Assembly (NCBI GenBank): GCA_963978545.1
Contig: OZ021731.1
Span: 26,550,093-26,614,092, forward strand
Origin: Linyphia triangularis
Lineage: Eukaryota; Arthropoda; Arachnida; Araneae; Linyphiidae
Direction of reading: 5' to 3'
Length of the DNA: 64,000 nt
The notes under the pieces were generated by a model, which worked only from the letters and a program-made list of their open reading frames with translations, had not been told where the DNA came from and searched no databases. The first letter of the stretch is position 1, and each line of letters opens with the position of its first letter. This document shows, piece after piece, positions 1 to 11,937 of the stretch. A program made the position numbers and the translations under genes.

Positions 1-492
1 TCAAGGCTATTCTTAATCTCTCAGTCGCTCTTGCAATAAAACGATACAATGTGCCTTGCACAAATTTTACAACTACATAGAAACTTCAAATTAAAATACA
101 AGCTATTTTTCATTTCATTAAAAGGAAAGTAGTTTAAATTTTACAGTAGTATGAAACTTCATTCCAGTGGTCGTGAATGGCAATAAGAATTTTCCTTTTA
201 CACTTCTTTTAATTCAGATTTATAAACGTCTTTTTTTTTCTAATTTTCATTGTTTTATATCCGTATTTCTTCGATTAATTTAAACAGGAATAGATAATCA
301 CTACCTAGAAGCCCTATTAATTTTTAAACAATCATTAGTTTGGTATTTGTACACCAATAGATACATATTTCCAGTAAATGGCCTTTGTTATTCCATATTG
401 TTATAGATATCATAAGGTGTGATCTATAATGCTAGGGAGCAAAAAAAAACCAACCACCTAAAAGCTGATTTATACGGAACCAGTCATTAAAC

Positions 493-493
<1 letters not shown>
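1..493. other. Unannotated AT-rich sequence
   Basis: No gene, tRNA-like sequence or terminal inverted repeat was recognised here. The sequence is AT-rich with short homopolymer runs. Confidence 0.5.
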
Positions 494-562
<69 letters not shown>

Positions 563-577
563 ACACACACACACACA
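494..577. repeat. (CA)n microsatellite
   Basis: An essentially pure CA dinucleotide tract of about 84 bp. It has one interruption (a doubled C near 561-562), which shows the allele is not perfectly homogeneous. Confidence 0.98.
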
Positions 578-1584
578 AATGTCTAGTTACGTAAGCCTCA
601 ACTCCTATCATCCAAATATATGCGCTTTCTGGTAACCGCTGATGCGGAGCTTAATAACTGGATTGTTCCAGCGTGAGAGTGACCTTCTAATAAACTTACA
701 CACTGGCTCTCCAGGCACTGGCAGTGTGTGAAACGTCAATATTATCAGTAGCAACAGCAATGATAAATAGCAATAATACATCCTTCAAAATTATACACAT
801 TTAAATACGTGGCAATGTGTTATATAGATTAAAATTTAGGAAGTGTTGTGTGACAACTAGGTGCATTTATTTAACGGTATTATACGTATTCAAAAATACC
901 ACATGAATAAGAAATATTTTCGATGCATTTAAGTGTCGAATGTTAAGTTTTAGAAAGCTAATCTGCATGCACGTGCATTCAAAATTACCACAGTTTTGTC
1001 ATTTAGATGCATGCGTAGTCTATGTAACCCTTTCGGCCCCAATGGATGTATACGTCATAGTGTTTGTGGGATATATTGCTCCAAAGTATTTAACAGTGAG
1101 ACAATATATACGATCAGTGATCAAATTACCAGAAGATTATGTAATTATTTTAGTATCCTAAGCGATTGGGACAGTTAAGGACTAGAAATGGAAAACGACC
1201 TAAGTACCAAAAAAAATAGAAAATCTTTTTTTGTTTTTTACCGAAAAATGTCCTCAAGACCAAGCTAAACAAAATGGAGAATGCCCAGAGTGCGAACTCC
1301 AGTAGCAATAGATCAAATTCAATCTGGTTCTTAGTCAAAGCCTTAAGTACCATTGCGAGTGTTTTTCATTTACCGACTCTCCTGAAATTTTTTCTTTTTT
1401 GTGCTTAGGTCGTTTTCCATTTCTAGTCCTCAATTAGCCGATTAGGATATATTATATCCTAATATATATCTACGATTGGGATATATTGTAGCAGGAGATT
1501 CCTATGAAAAGTAAAACACTTGTTTTTTTTTTTGTTTTTTTTCTTTTCCAAATTCTTTATATTGTTTTCCGCGTGGGTTTTTCG
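578..1584. other. Unannotated sequence with decayed ORFs
   Basis: Short open frames (60-73 codons) occur here but have no recognisable domain and overlap in different frames. The block around 1180-1430 has two inverted copies of a short motif: GGACTAGAAATGGAAAACGAC near 1178 and its complement near 1410-1430. These could be the ends of a small inverted-repeat element about 250 bp long. No firm gene or target duplication was seen. Confidence 0.4.
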
Positions 1585-1765
1585 ATGGCGGGCTGGAGAC
1601 TCCTACTTAACTCACTTGCCGTCTTCCAAACGGGCTGAAACTTGGCAGATAGATTGGATGTCGATGACAATGCATTCTATCAAATTTTGGGGCTGTTATT
1701 GTCACTAAAAGGTGGCTTTTACGGAATACTAATAAACCAACTTCAGATCATCCAATCTCACTAAA
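1585..1765 (-). repeat. Dispersed repeat R1, partial copy
   Basis: It shares the R1 blocks (TTGCCGTC, GAAACTTGGCAGATAGATT, GATGTCGATGACAATGCATT, CACTAAAAGGTGGCTTTTAC) with the copies at 2.5-3.2 kb. The same blocks occur in the opposite orientation at 19.5 and 54.2 kb. The strand is given relative to the 54-kb copy. R1 has no recognisable coding capacity and I do not know its class. Confidence 0.75.
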
Positions 1766-1949
1766 ATAATTTTTAACCGAAAATGAAAAATCTTCTTCCT
1801 GTTACAAAATTATTTTTAATAAATAATTAATAAAATTGTTTTAAGCAAAATAAATAAAAGATATCATATGAATGCATAAATTCGAGTTCATTTCTAATAA
1901 ATAAATTTTGAAACTTAATTTGCCGCACATTTTGCTGATAGAAATGTTT

Positions 1950-2065
1950 TTGATTTTTAAAATTAGGTGCAAACACAACCACACGTTGTTTACAGAATCG
2001 GCGCTGTGTTAATGAATATAAAAATTGGCGATGCTACAGGATTTATATTAAAAACCATGTTTTCA
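1950..2065 (+). repeat. Dispersed repeat, inverted partner at about 19.18 kb
   Basis: The stretch around GGCGCTGTGTTAATGAATAT, followed by AAAATTGG and a TTTATATTAAAAA tail, recurs as its reverse complement near 19180-19240. It is a diverged copy of an unnamed repeat. Confidence 0.6.
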
Positions 2066-2254
2066 TGGGTTATATTATCATTATGTCAAGATTAAATGAA
2101 ACTACTTTTCATGACAAATGTTAATCATTTAAAAGTCGTATCAAAAGATTAAACTAAGATGCGAATTTCTCAGAGTTAACATTGAAGAGTTCGTTCTCTA
2201 AAGGACTAAGGAATTCCCTCGTTAAAGTCCACGGAATCCTATTAATGTCATCAA

Positions 2255-2480
2255 AACCTTTAAACTGACAAATGACGCATATCTTTATTGAATGTAAATT
2301 CATTTGAATGAAAATGGATATCAGATCAATTTTTACGGCACTAATTTGAGTAACTTAATAATTTGAAATACAGTGGAGAAAATATTATCGTTTAATAAGG
2401 TCTTTCATTTGACATATTGCATGTGCCTGTAGCAGTTTTTCGTTCTGTCTGGGAATATTGACTTCTGATGAAAATCGGAA
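2255..2480 (+). repeat. Dispersed repeat R4 (partial)
   Basis: The motif AACCTTTAAACTGACAAATGA and the later CATTTGACATATTGCATGTG recur near 6880 and near 9165 and 9990 (as CTTTAAACTGATA and CATTTGACATATCACACGTG). This defines a diverged family of unknown class. Confidence 0.55.
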
Positions 2481-3170
2481 CTGCGGTACTGCATTGTACT
2501 GTCAAACCAAGGTCACACTGGATTGTAATGATAGCTAAGGCACACTCCAAGCCAAGATAATTTTCAAAAGTATGGGTGTGAAGAAACAAGTTGCTAGTTC
2601 CATTTTCTCCCACTAAACAAGGGTGGCGCTGCAATCCAACCAGATTTGAAATTGCAATATAGTGATATTAACACACTTGCCGTAAACTCAATCGAGCAGA
2701 AATTTGGCAGACAGATTCGATGTCGATGACAATGCCTTCTATTAAATTTTGGGGACATTCTATGAAATTTCACGGTCACTAAAAGGTATCTTTTACTTAC
2801 GCTTGTATCTTCAGGTACTGAATAAACCAACTTGTAGTCATCCAGTCTCGCTGAAATTTAACAGGTAGATCCGTTGTCGATAAAGTTGCATTATATCATG
2901 TGTTGGGAGTTGTAACTGAAACTAAAAGATCGCTGTTACACACGCTTCTATCTTCAGAATTCTAAAAAACAACTTGCCGTCATTCAATCATGCTGAAATT
3001 TAACACGTAGATTCGTTGTCGGTGAAGTTGAATTATTTCATGTTTTGAGCAGTGTCACTGTCACTAAAAGGTGGCTTTTACACACGCTTCTATCTGCAGA
3101 ATACTAAAAAAACAACTTGTCGTCATCCAATACCGCTGAAATTTAACAGGTAGATTCATTAGATGCATCT
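2480..3170 (-). repeat. R1 repeat with ~142-bp tandem units
   Basis: The block GTAGATTCGTTGTCG, then a CACTAAAAGGTGGCTTTTACAC-type stretch, then ACAACTTGCCGTCAT-type, repeats with a period of about 142 bp (for example near 2863 and 3005). The whole block is the inverted counterpart of 54145-54690. This includes a boundary where TGGATTGTAATGATAGCTAA faces the 54-kb sequence GCGCTCGTTACAATCCAG. It is non-coding and of unknown class. Confidence 0.8.
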
Positions 3171-4149
<979 letters not shown>

Positions 4150-4352
4150 GCCACTATGCAAAGGTTGCCACATAGAGAGATATGAGGTTTTAAAGCATTT
4201 AAGGGTAAACATCTTGACTCAGTTTTAAAAGATACAAGTTTTTCCTACCCGAGATCAAAAATCCATTCTTCCTGATGCAGTAGGTTTTCAAAAAAAAAAA
4301 AAAAAAAAACTCTTGGTATTTAACAAGTTATGACATATTTCGGATCGGCAAT

Positions 4353-4560
4353 CGGATTTAGTTTAGTTGGTTGGTTGTTTTCAGATTATCTGGCGCCGTC
4401 AGCAACACGAGGGCTATAATGCGTCAAAACATTCGTCATTTGACAAGCCAACATACATTTACATACACCCATGCCTTACACGGGACTCGAACCCGCAACC
4501 TCGCGGTTTAGAAGCTAGTATGCTAACCACTAAACCGTTTGGTCAGCGGATTTAGTTTAG
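4353..4560 (-). mobile_element. tRNA-derived SINE, full length, with TSD
   Basis: The SINE body is 4367-4546 on the minus strand. It starts with a tRNA-like head carrying an A-box-like TAGTGGTTAGC and a B box GGTTCGAGTCC. A tRNA-unrelated body follows, with GTTGCTGACGGCGCCAGATA, and then a CAACCAACCAA tail. Perfect 14-bp target-site duplications (CGGATTTAGTTTAG) lie at 4353-4366 and 4547-4560. It encodes nothing and needs a LINE reverse transcriptase in trans. Related copies are at 7094 and 16730. Confidence 0.95.
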
Positions 4561-5189
4561 AGAATTCAAAGTCTATTATTTAACTGTTTCGGTTATCTTT
4601 TTCACTGTGGACTAGTAAATTATTAACCAGTGTATCTACAAACATTTCTCTATAATCTATAAAAAGTTCAATGGGGTTCGTAAACTTTCAGTCGCCTTTC
4701 GGACTATTATAAAGTCGTTCTTTGTGCAGTACAAATACAGATAATAATATTTCATGACACTGTCGGTTCAAAGATTCAATTTTCTGTTTTCATATTAATT
4801 ATACTTACCTGCGGTCAGTTTTCGTCCTGCAAGTGGTTATTTTTATTTTGTTGCTTTGATGAGTATTCAGACGAATTAAAGGCTAAAAATTATCATAGTG
4901 ACTTAAAAACTATAAAAAATTATGCATAGAAATCTTTTCCTATTATAAATGTTTTAGACTTTTTTTAACCAGCTTACAACAAAAAATGCCGCTTTTGAAA
5001 TCTGAGAAATAATTATAGAAAAGTTTGTTGATGTTACTACCTTTAATAAATTGTAAAATAATTTTTTTTTTTTTTTTTTTTTTTGCCGTTCTTATAATGT
5101 TCTTTTTTTTTCCTACTGAAATATACCCAAATAAATTTATAACTAAATTTAAATAAAAAAAAAATAGAGCATTTAATTAAGGAAATCTT
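4561..5189. other. Unannotated AT-rich sequence
   Basis: No recognisable feature apart from a long T run near 5060-5083. Confidence 0.5.
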
Positions 5190-5640
5190 GTGATGTGGAA
5201 CATTGCACAACTTTAAACTACACTATAATATTGGTCACTGCTTACCATTTTCATATGTCCACTTGTGTGAATAGAAGTGGACACTTTGGCGATATTTTTG
5301 CAATAATTTTTACTTGGGCAACCCCCCCCCCCCAAAAAAAAAAACATGCCAAAATGGTGAAATTAGCTATGTTGGTTTACAATACATTGCACTATCCTGT
5401 GCCTGAAATAGATGAAATTCAATCGTTGGTGGGTGATGCTCAAGGGCAGAGAACTCTGGGTTAAAGACACTCGTTTTCCAACTACTTACGATTTTATTGC
5501 ATTTCTACGGGAATTTCGGAGGTGGGGAAGTTTAGACACCTTAAGAGGGATAAGTACATTGATATTAATCAAAATCGCTTTCTAGCAATTGCTGAAAAAC
5601 ACGATTTCAGCCTTGCGCGATTTTGACGAAAACCTTAAAC
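5190..5640 (+). repeat. Dispersed repeat R3, copy 1
   Basis: It shares ordered blocks with the copies at 28.9 and 40.3 kb: GGAACATTGCACAACTTT, CACTTTGGCGATATTTTT, GATGCTCAAGGGCAGAGA, GGGAATTTCGGAGGTGGGGA, GCAATTGCTGAAAAACACGA and GCGATTTTGACGAAAACCTT. This copy is interrupted by a C12-A10 tract at 5322-5344. All three copies run in the same direction. The class is unknown. Confidence 0.8.
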
Positions 5641-7080
5641 TTGTATAAGAAATATGACGTTAGTATTCGGACATTTGTTATGCCTACTAATGAACGAAAA
5701 TTTGTACTATGCTAAAAGAAATTTTTTTTACAATAGGTACATATTTTTGACCAGAAGAGGAATAATATTATTAGCCTATTTCTTGGAACAAATAAGGTGG
5801 CGAACGACTTCTACGCAAAGAATCGTCAACGCAGGATGCACTACATTCATTCACTTACTGGAATCTCCGTACTTTGAAATTCTATTATAAATTTTTAGGA
5901 CATGTATGGAAATAATTTGACATTATTTATTATATTTTCTTAAAAAAAATTTTAGTGGTGGAAGTTTTTAAGAACAACCTTGCAGTTGGGATGTTTTAAT
6001 ATAGGTTGAATACTCAGGTTGTATAAAGGAGAAAATATATAATTTCTATAAGTTTATAATTTCTATTTCAACAAATAAATCGAGCATATTTTTGCAATAA
6101 GCCGTAAGTAACGAAATACTTTTAAAATATTCTAAGCCTCACAAATATACCTCTTTTTTTTTCTTTTTTTTTCGTTTTGTTTTTTAAACAGAAATCTATT
6201 TTTTTTTTCGTTTTGTGTTTTAAACAGAAATCTTTTTTTTTTTTTTTTTTTTTTGGTCATATCGTGAACATTGGCGCGGATGAATTAAAAAAGTATTGAT
6301 AAAAACTTTTCATGTAATATTAAAGAAATATTATATTCTTAGGCTTCTTAGAAATTTTTAATTAAAAAAAAAATACTATATATATCTCTACTCACTAACA
6401 ATAACTCGTGTTTTATCACGGTTTCATGCAGTAGAGCAGTAGATAATATTTAAATAGTTACTGCATTGGAAAAGATAGTTGATCAATTCAAATTTCCAAA
6501 AACTTAATATTAAAAAAAAAAATAATGTAATGTACTTATATATAAAGTAAATAGTAACATGTATGGTAAAACTCAAAAACAAGACGTGTACTATAATATA
6601 CATGGGAAGTTATAATTTGAGATTTTAAACAATTACAATTTGGGACAATCGATGACTGCAATCCTCTTCTTACAGCAAAAATTGTAACACAAAAGCTGTC
6701 AATGCAAAGTATTACTTTGTAAAAAAAAAAAAAAAAAAAAAACACTAAGTTGAATACCGACAAACGTTTCCACAAATTATCGAAATTTTAACAACAAATT
6801 TATAAGTGAGAATTTCTCGGGCAATATCCACCAGTTCCTGTTAAATTTTAAACTACAACCTCAATCCTAGTTATCTAATTAAAATCTTTAAACTGATAAA
6901 TGATACATTTCTTTATGATATGCAATTTCGACTTAATGTATAGTAAGAAATAGCAGAAAGCACAACCTTACTAAAAACGTTTAACAGAGGTTTTAATGGA
7001 AATATATCAGGTTTTAATTGCAGCGCATTCTAATTTTGCGAATATTGGGCAATCCAACAAGGGTAGTGTGTGAGTAAAAT
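5641..7080. other. Unannotated AT-rich sequence with small duplications
   Basis: It contains a short direct duplication (TTTTTCGTTTTGT followed by TTTAAACAGAAATC) near 6166-6231, several A or T runs, and an R4-like block near 6880-6930. Open frames here are short and show no domain. Confidence 0.45.
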
Positions 7081-7285
7081 CACAGTTTCATTGTGCCGAC
7101 CAAACGGTATAGTGGTTAGCGTGCTGGCTTCCAGACCGCGAGGTTGCGGGTTCGAGTCCCGTGTAGGCATGGGTGTTTGTAAATGTATGTTGGTTTGTTA
7201 AATGACGAAATGTTTCGGCGCATTATAGCCCTCGTGTTGCTGACGGCGCCAGATAATCTGAATACAACCAACCACAGTTTCATTG
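7081..7285 (+). mobile_element. tRNA-derived SINE, full length, with TSD
   Basis: The SINE body is 7094-7272, same family as 4367-4546. It has an A-box-like TAGTGGTTAGC, a B box GGTTCGAGTCC, the GACGGCGCCAGATAATCT body and a CAACCAAC tail. Perfect 13-bp target duplications CACAGTTTCATTG lie at 7081-7093 and 7273-7285. A functional tRNA gene is unlikely because the head is fused to the SINE body and flanked by TSDs. Confidence 0.95.
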
Positions 7286-9130
7286 CGATAAACATTTTGA
7301 TTAAAACATTCTCCAGTTGAAACTACCACTATAAACAGGCTAATGTATCAGCAATAGCAGCATTAAACTGTTCTCTAACGAGCATGTATATATAGCCTTT
7401 TGATATTTGACTACCTATGAGGATCTAAAAGATTAATTATCCTTTGAAGTAAAATGCACCCCAAGCCGTCGTTAAACTACCACATTGCTGTCAGCTGAAA
7501 ATTAACAGGACTCCTTCGATTCAGCCTAGCCATAAGTGTTTTAAAATTTTGGCCCCTTCTTATCATTACTAAAGGTGATGGAATACAATTAATTTCCATA
7601 GGACATATGATTACTGCGAATCCTGATCTTTTAGGTATGGTTTGCCATGAAATATAAAGCAGCAACACTATAAAATACTTTAGTTCGTTGATTTAAAAAT
7701 AAAAATCATTGATTGTTGCAAGAAAGACATTCAAATTTTCCAGAGATTTACATGTTTAACTATTAGGTAAATTACTGATTTGAGCGGAAAGAAATACTGT
7801 ATAATTATTTTCTGACCATTTAGTAGTTAATTTAACGGTTAAAACCGGAAAAAAAAAAACCCGGACAAGTGCGAATATTCATACACCGACAGTGCCGAAC
7901 CTAATTTCTGTGTATGTGATCACTCGCTCCCTAACTTTTTTTTTATGTAAAGTAGCAGGGAGTTCATTAATAATTTATTTTCAGAGATTTAAAAAAAAAA
8001 AAAAAAAAAAAAAATGAATTATCAGTTGTCTATAAGTTAAGGAAATTTAACTTATGGTATATTTTTTTAATGTTCCCCTATATTGTGCTCATTATAATAT
8101 GTTCCAATCAACTCTGTCACCATGTCACCAATCATATCTAGGTAAAGTACCGAAAGGTCAACACATAATTCAATAAAATATTAAAGTTACCTCAGAATTT
8201 TTACGCAACCTAACTCATATTAAAAAATATTGCGATAGATGATTTTTAAAGTAATAAATACAGTTAGTATTAATAATTACCGGTTATTTTTAATACTAAC
8301 CAGGTATTTTGATAAATGTGATAAATGGCTCTTATTAGTCACATTAACCGGTTGTTATTAATAATTACCATCGAAGTTTAATGAAAAGCAGAATTTATTA
8401 AAATCCCAAAGTCTAAAAGTAATTTTAATGCCTTGCTATAGGAAGTACAGGAAATTACATAATTAGTCTAATCAAAGTCACAAAAGTGATATGACATTTT
8501 AAGGAAGTAATGAAAAACGTGCTTATAAAATCCTTTATTTACCTTTGTGATTTTTAACTGTACTCAATCTTGCTTGAATTTCCCATTTTAATGGTTTTTA
8601 AAAATTTATTTATCAATGTATAATTGTTTCTGTGAAAATGTCGATCCATTTTATTGAGAACGCAATATTCGAAAGACCAAAATTTAAAATTAAAACTAAG
8701 GGAAAGTATTCAGACGATTTTTTTTAAGGTTTTGAGCAATCAAACCCTTCCAAAAAATAAGGCATTTGATATTGAATGAAAGGATAAACAACATTGATTT
8801 CTATTTTCAAAATTAAATTCTCTTCAGTAAACAGCCCTTCAAAAAAAAAAAAAAAAAAAAAAAAAAATGCCGTTTGTATTAGAAATATAAAAAATCCCTT
8901 GTAGAATTTAAAGACTCATTTCCGCGTGTTGAGGTTGACGATGTCAGTGGTGAATAAACCATTGCAAATTTGTAATAAGTTTTTTAATAAAATTGTGAAT
9001 TGTTTTTGAGAAACCTCTTCACTAATTATTATCTAAGGAAAATGAGTTTTATAAGCCAAGATGGGAACACAGTGGATATTGAGGCACTTTACATGTTCAA
9101 TTTCAAAGCACTTCCGGTTGGAACTTAATG
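7286..9130. other. Unannotated AT-rich sequence
   Basis: No gene recognised. Around 8265-8375 the motif TATTAATAATTACC occurs twice, close to GGTTATT and AACCGGTTG. Poly(A) tracts lie near 7990-8014 and 8840-8867. Confidence 0.45.
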
Positions 9131-10480
9131 TGTAAGTATAATACGTTGCCCTCCTTTTCTTATCGATACCTTTAAACTGATACACTTCGTTTAAGGGGGT
9201 ATGGTACCGAAATTTCTTCAAAAATCCCAATTTTTTTTTCTGATTTTAAAAAATAGTTCATACATTCCTGAAGAGAATGATGTTTTTATCTTATTCCTCC
9301 GGTGATTAGAACGCCACAAAATTACCTGTGATTTGAACATCACTAATGGGCGTAACACCTTGAAGCGTCTGCTTAAAGTGCGTTTTTCGAGCACTAGTGT
9401 TTTTCACAGATGTTGCATATTCAAATCGATATATCTCCAGAACCATTAACAATTGGCTATTCAAATTTTTGGATCATTTAATTTATATAGTTTTAAATAT
9501 TTTGTCTTCGCAGAATTTTATTTTTTTAATTCTGTTTTAAAATATAATTTTTAGCGTAAAAGATAACATAAAGAAAAGCAAAAATTTCAATATTTTAACT
9601 TTGAGAATTTTTTTAATTTTTTTTTAGATCACCTATCAAAATTCTGTGAAGACAAAATTTTCTTTATACAATTATGTATTACAGAAAGCTTTCACTTTGA
9701 AATTTTTTTTATTTTTTCTTGACTTATATCAAAATACGCAAACATCAATTATTATGGATTTTTCTTGGTTTTTAAATTTTTTTTAAATAACTAAACACAA
9801 TATTTAAAAAAAACATTTTCTCAAAGATATATAAATAGTATCTCATACATAAAATAAATTTTTGACGTAAGAATGTACAAGTTTTTTTTATTTTCGGTAC
9901 CGCACCCCCTTAAAAGAATTCGAGTCACAATTTTGGATATTTCCTCTCTTAACTTAACGTTTGGCATGACAACTCTTCTCTACGAGACCTATCATTTGAC
10001 ATATCACACGTGTTTGTGGCATTTGTAGTTATGTCTAAATATTTACCACGGATGTTTAGTCTTTATTTTTCTCACAACATTGTTGAGTAGATGTTAAAAA
10101 AAATTAGTTTCAAGATTTGACGATACACCAACAGAAAGTGAAAGTGATTTAATTTAAATCATATTTGTTCAAGTTGAAGCATGTGTAATGCATGCAATTT
10201 TCTTCATAGAATGGAATTAACATTATAGATTGGATTTCTGTATTAAATAAGTGGTCCAATATAACGATGCTGTGAAAAGTATTTCCTGTAGTTCACTTAA
10301 ATATGTGTTATATTTCTTGTAATTCAACGTTATTAAATTCTATACCAAATGTAAAAGGTTTAAAAACAAATTTTTAAATTTTAACCACCACCAAGAAATT
10401 AAAAACATTTAATATCATATATTCCTGAATAGCATTGATTTTTGAATAATGATTGTAAATCTGGTGAGTGTTCCTGCGGT
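9130..10480 (+). repeat. Composite repeat (R4 plus partner of 21.2 kb) interrupted by a TTAA element
   Basis: R4-like sequence before 9190 and after 9913 brackets the element at 9195-9909. The part from about 10010 to 10480 aligns with 21225-21700. Shared ordered blocks include GTCTAAATATTTACC, TCTTTATTTTTCTC, CAAGATTTGACGATACACCA, AGAATGGAATTAAC and a CGATGCT-TGAAAAG block. Both copies are diverged and non-coding. Confidence 0.6.
9195..9909. mobile_element. TTAA-flanked inverted-repeat element, 715 bp
   Basis: The ends are inverted repeats: GGGGGTATGGTACCGAAA on the left and TTTCGGTACCGCACCCCC on the right. They are flanked by TTAA at 9191-9194 and 9910-9913. TTAA target duplication is characteristic of piggyBac-type transposons, but the tips do not match the usual piggyBac CCY tip, so the superfamily is an inference. 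The interior is AT-rich with no transposase frame, so the element is non-autonomous. It lies inside an older R4-type repeat. Confidence 0.85.
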
Positions 10481-10797
10481 TTTTAACTTTTTAACAAGTT
10501 GTTTGAGAATCCCAAAAGGCTTGTGCAATAAATGTTTCAAAGGGCAAAAATGTGCTCCCCTTAATAACACGGTTTCGCGTTTTTGCTCCTGGTTCTTAAT
10601 GATTATAAAAAAGTTTTAATAAAAATATTATGCGAAATGTACTGTTAGGAGGATTTATTTCTACAAATTATTCTATTAGAGGATTTAAAATATTCTATTT
10701 CTGACACTGTTGTCACCAATGTAAGTGTTATTAATAGTAATACAAAATAAACAGATTTTTGACTTAAATGGTATATTATCAAAATAGGACATGACTA

Positions 10798-11038
10798 TAC
10801 TAAACTTCAACTTAACTAGACATCACTTAGACGGTAGATCGACACAGTGCTCATATGTATTTAATCCATTTTGGCGGAGTGAAGAGATAATTCTCGCCAA
10901 ACCTTATAGCCTTTTGTTCTCTATAGGGTTGTGGTTTGGCGAACATTATGCTTTCACGCCGCCAAAATGGATTAAATACCTATGAGCACTGTGACGATCT
11001 ACCGTCTAAGTGATGTCTAGTTAAGTTGAAGTTTAGTA
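10798..11038. mobile_element. Palindromic MITE, copy 1 (241 bp)
   Basis: A foldback element with 80-bp terminal arms that match at 78 of 80 positions by eye. They begin TACTAAACTTCAACTTAAC and end with the complement. TA dinucleotides at 10796-10797 and 11039-11040 form the target duplication, as in Tc1/mariner-type elements. The interior continues as imperfect pairing (GGTTTGGCGA facing CTCGCCAAACC) around a short loop. It has no coding capacity; the 64-codon frame across it is an artefact. A copy of identical length is at 15590. Confidence 0.95.
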
Positions 11039-11171
11039 TATAATATATCCTTATATGGAGAGAAACCGGAATTTCCTTCCCCTCCCCCCAAAAAAATAAT
11101 AATAACATGTGTTATTTGTCTACTAATTAAAATGTTGACTTTTTTTATTAGATTTTTGCATTTCAAAATAC

Positions 11172-11933
11172 TGTTACGAATTTTTGTATATTAGTAAATA
11201 TTTCGTAGTGTTAATTTTGTAGATAGGAAATTTTATGTACATTTCGCATAAGGCAGTGCAATAGTTCGCCTGAGCTTGGCTTCCCTGCAATATGGGTCTT
11301 GTTGCTTGATAACGAGTTTTACAGAGGTAACTCTGGGAAGCGAGTTTTAAGGAGAAGGGCATTTAACATTATGGTAATGACAATCTCGCCAAATTGGCGA
11401 GATAGAGCCAAGCTGGCTACGGTTTTGGTGACTAATTTTTGTCGCCAAATTTCGCCAAACTTATGACCATTTAGCGACATTTTCGGTCTTTATGTACATG
11501 TATAGGACTTTTCGACTACCATCTGGAAAGTTCTCCAAATGTCTACCTCTAGAAGATTCACGTATGTTCGCCTCCCCTATAAAAGCTCAGGAGAGCGGGT
11601 GATGGAGTTTGTTGTTAGCTGAGTCCATTAGTCTACTGGAATTACGAGTTGGGTTTGTGAGTTAATTGACTGGAATTACTGAGTCTCAGTGAACATTCCG
11701 AGTAGTTCTAAAGCGAACTGTATTGCATTGTCTTTTGCGGAGATTTAGCAGTTGTGTTGTCAAGTTTTTAACTGCTGTTTTGTGCTCTATTGTTGTGAAA
11801 AGAGCTGTATTCTGTCTACTAGAACGAGAAGTTCTGGAGTTGTAAGAGAATATGAGAAGAGTTATATTGGAATAAATTTCTGCAACTTTTGATCTGCTTT
11901 GGCTTCAAATCTTTCGAACCCATCCACGCAACA
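11172..11933 (+). mobile_element. Solo LTR of a Ty3/Gypsy element (762 bp)
   Basis: It begins TGTTACG and ends GCAACA, and is flanked by 4-bp duplications ATAC (11168-11171 and 11934-11937). It is homologous along its length to the minus-strand LTR at 59128-59828. A TATA box TATAAAAG lies at 11578-11585 and a poly(A) signal AATAAA at 11871-11876. No internal retroelement sequence follows, which is the product of LTR-LTR recombination. The U3-like part holds a 21-bp inverted motif (11383-11403) and several CGCCAAA repeats. Confidence 0.93.
11578..11585 (+). promoter_or_regulatory. TATA box of solo LTR
   Basis: TATAAAAG preceded by a C-rich stretch, about 290 bp upstream of the AATAAA. The position is consistent with a U3/R boundary. 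The 59-kb LTR has CTATATAAGG at the corresponding place. Confidence 0.7.
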
Positions 11934-11937
11934 ATAC

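Noticed and set aside
7094..7170. tRNA gene call for the tRNA-like head
   Set aside because: The head is part of a repeated SINE with a fixed body, tail and target duplications.
10798..11038. Pre-miRNA gene call for the palindrome
   Set aside because: The hairpin is explained as a two-copy MITE with TA target sites. A small-RNA role is possible but not shown.
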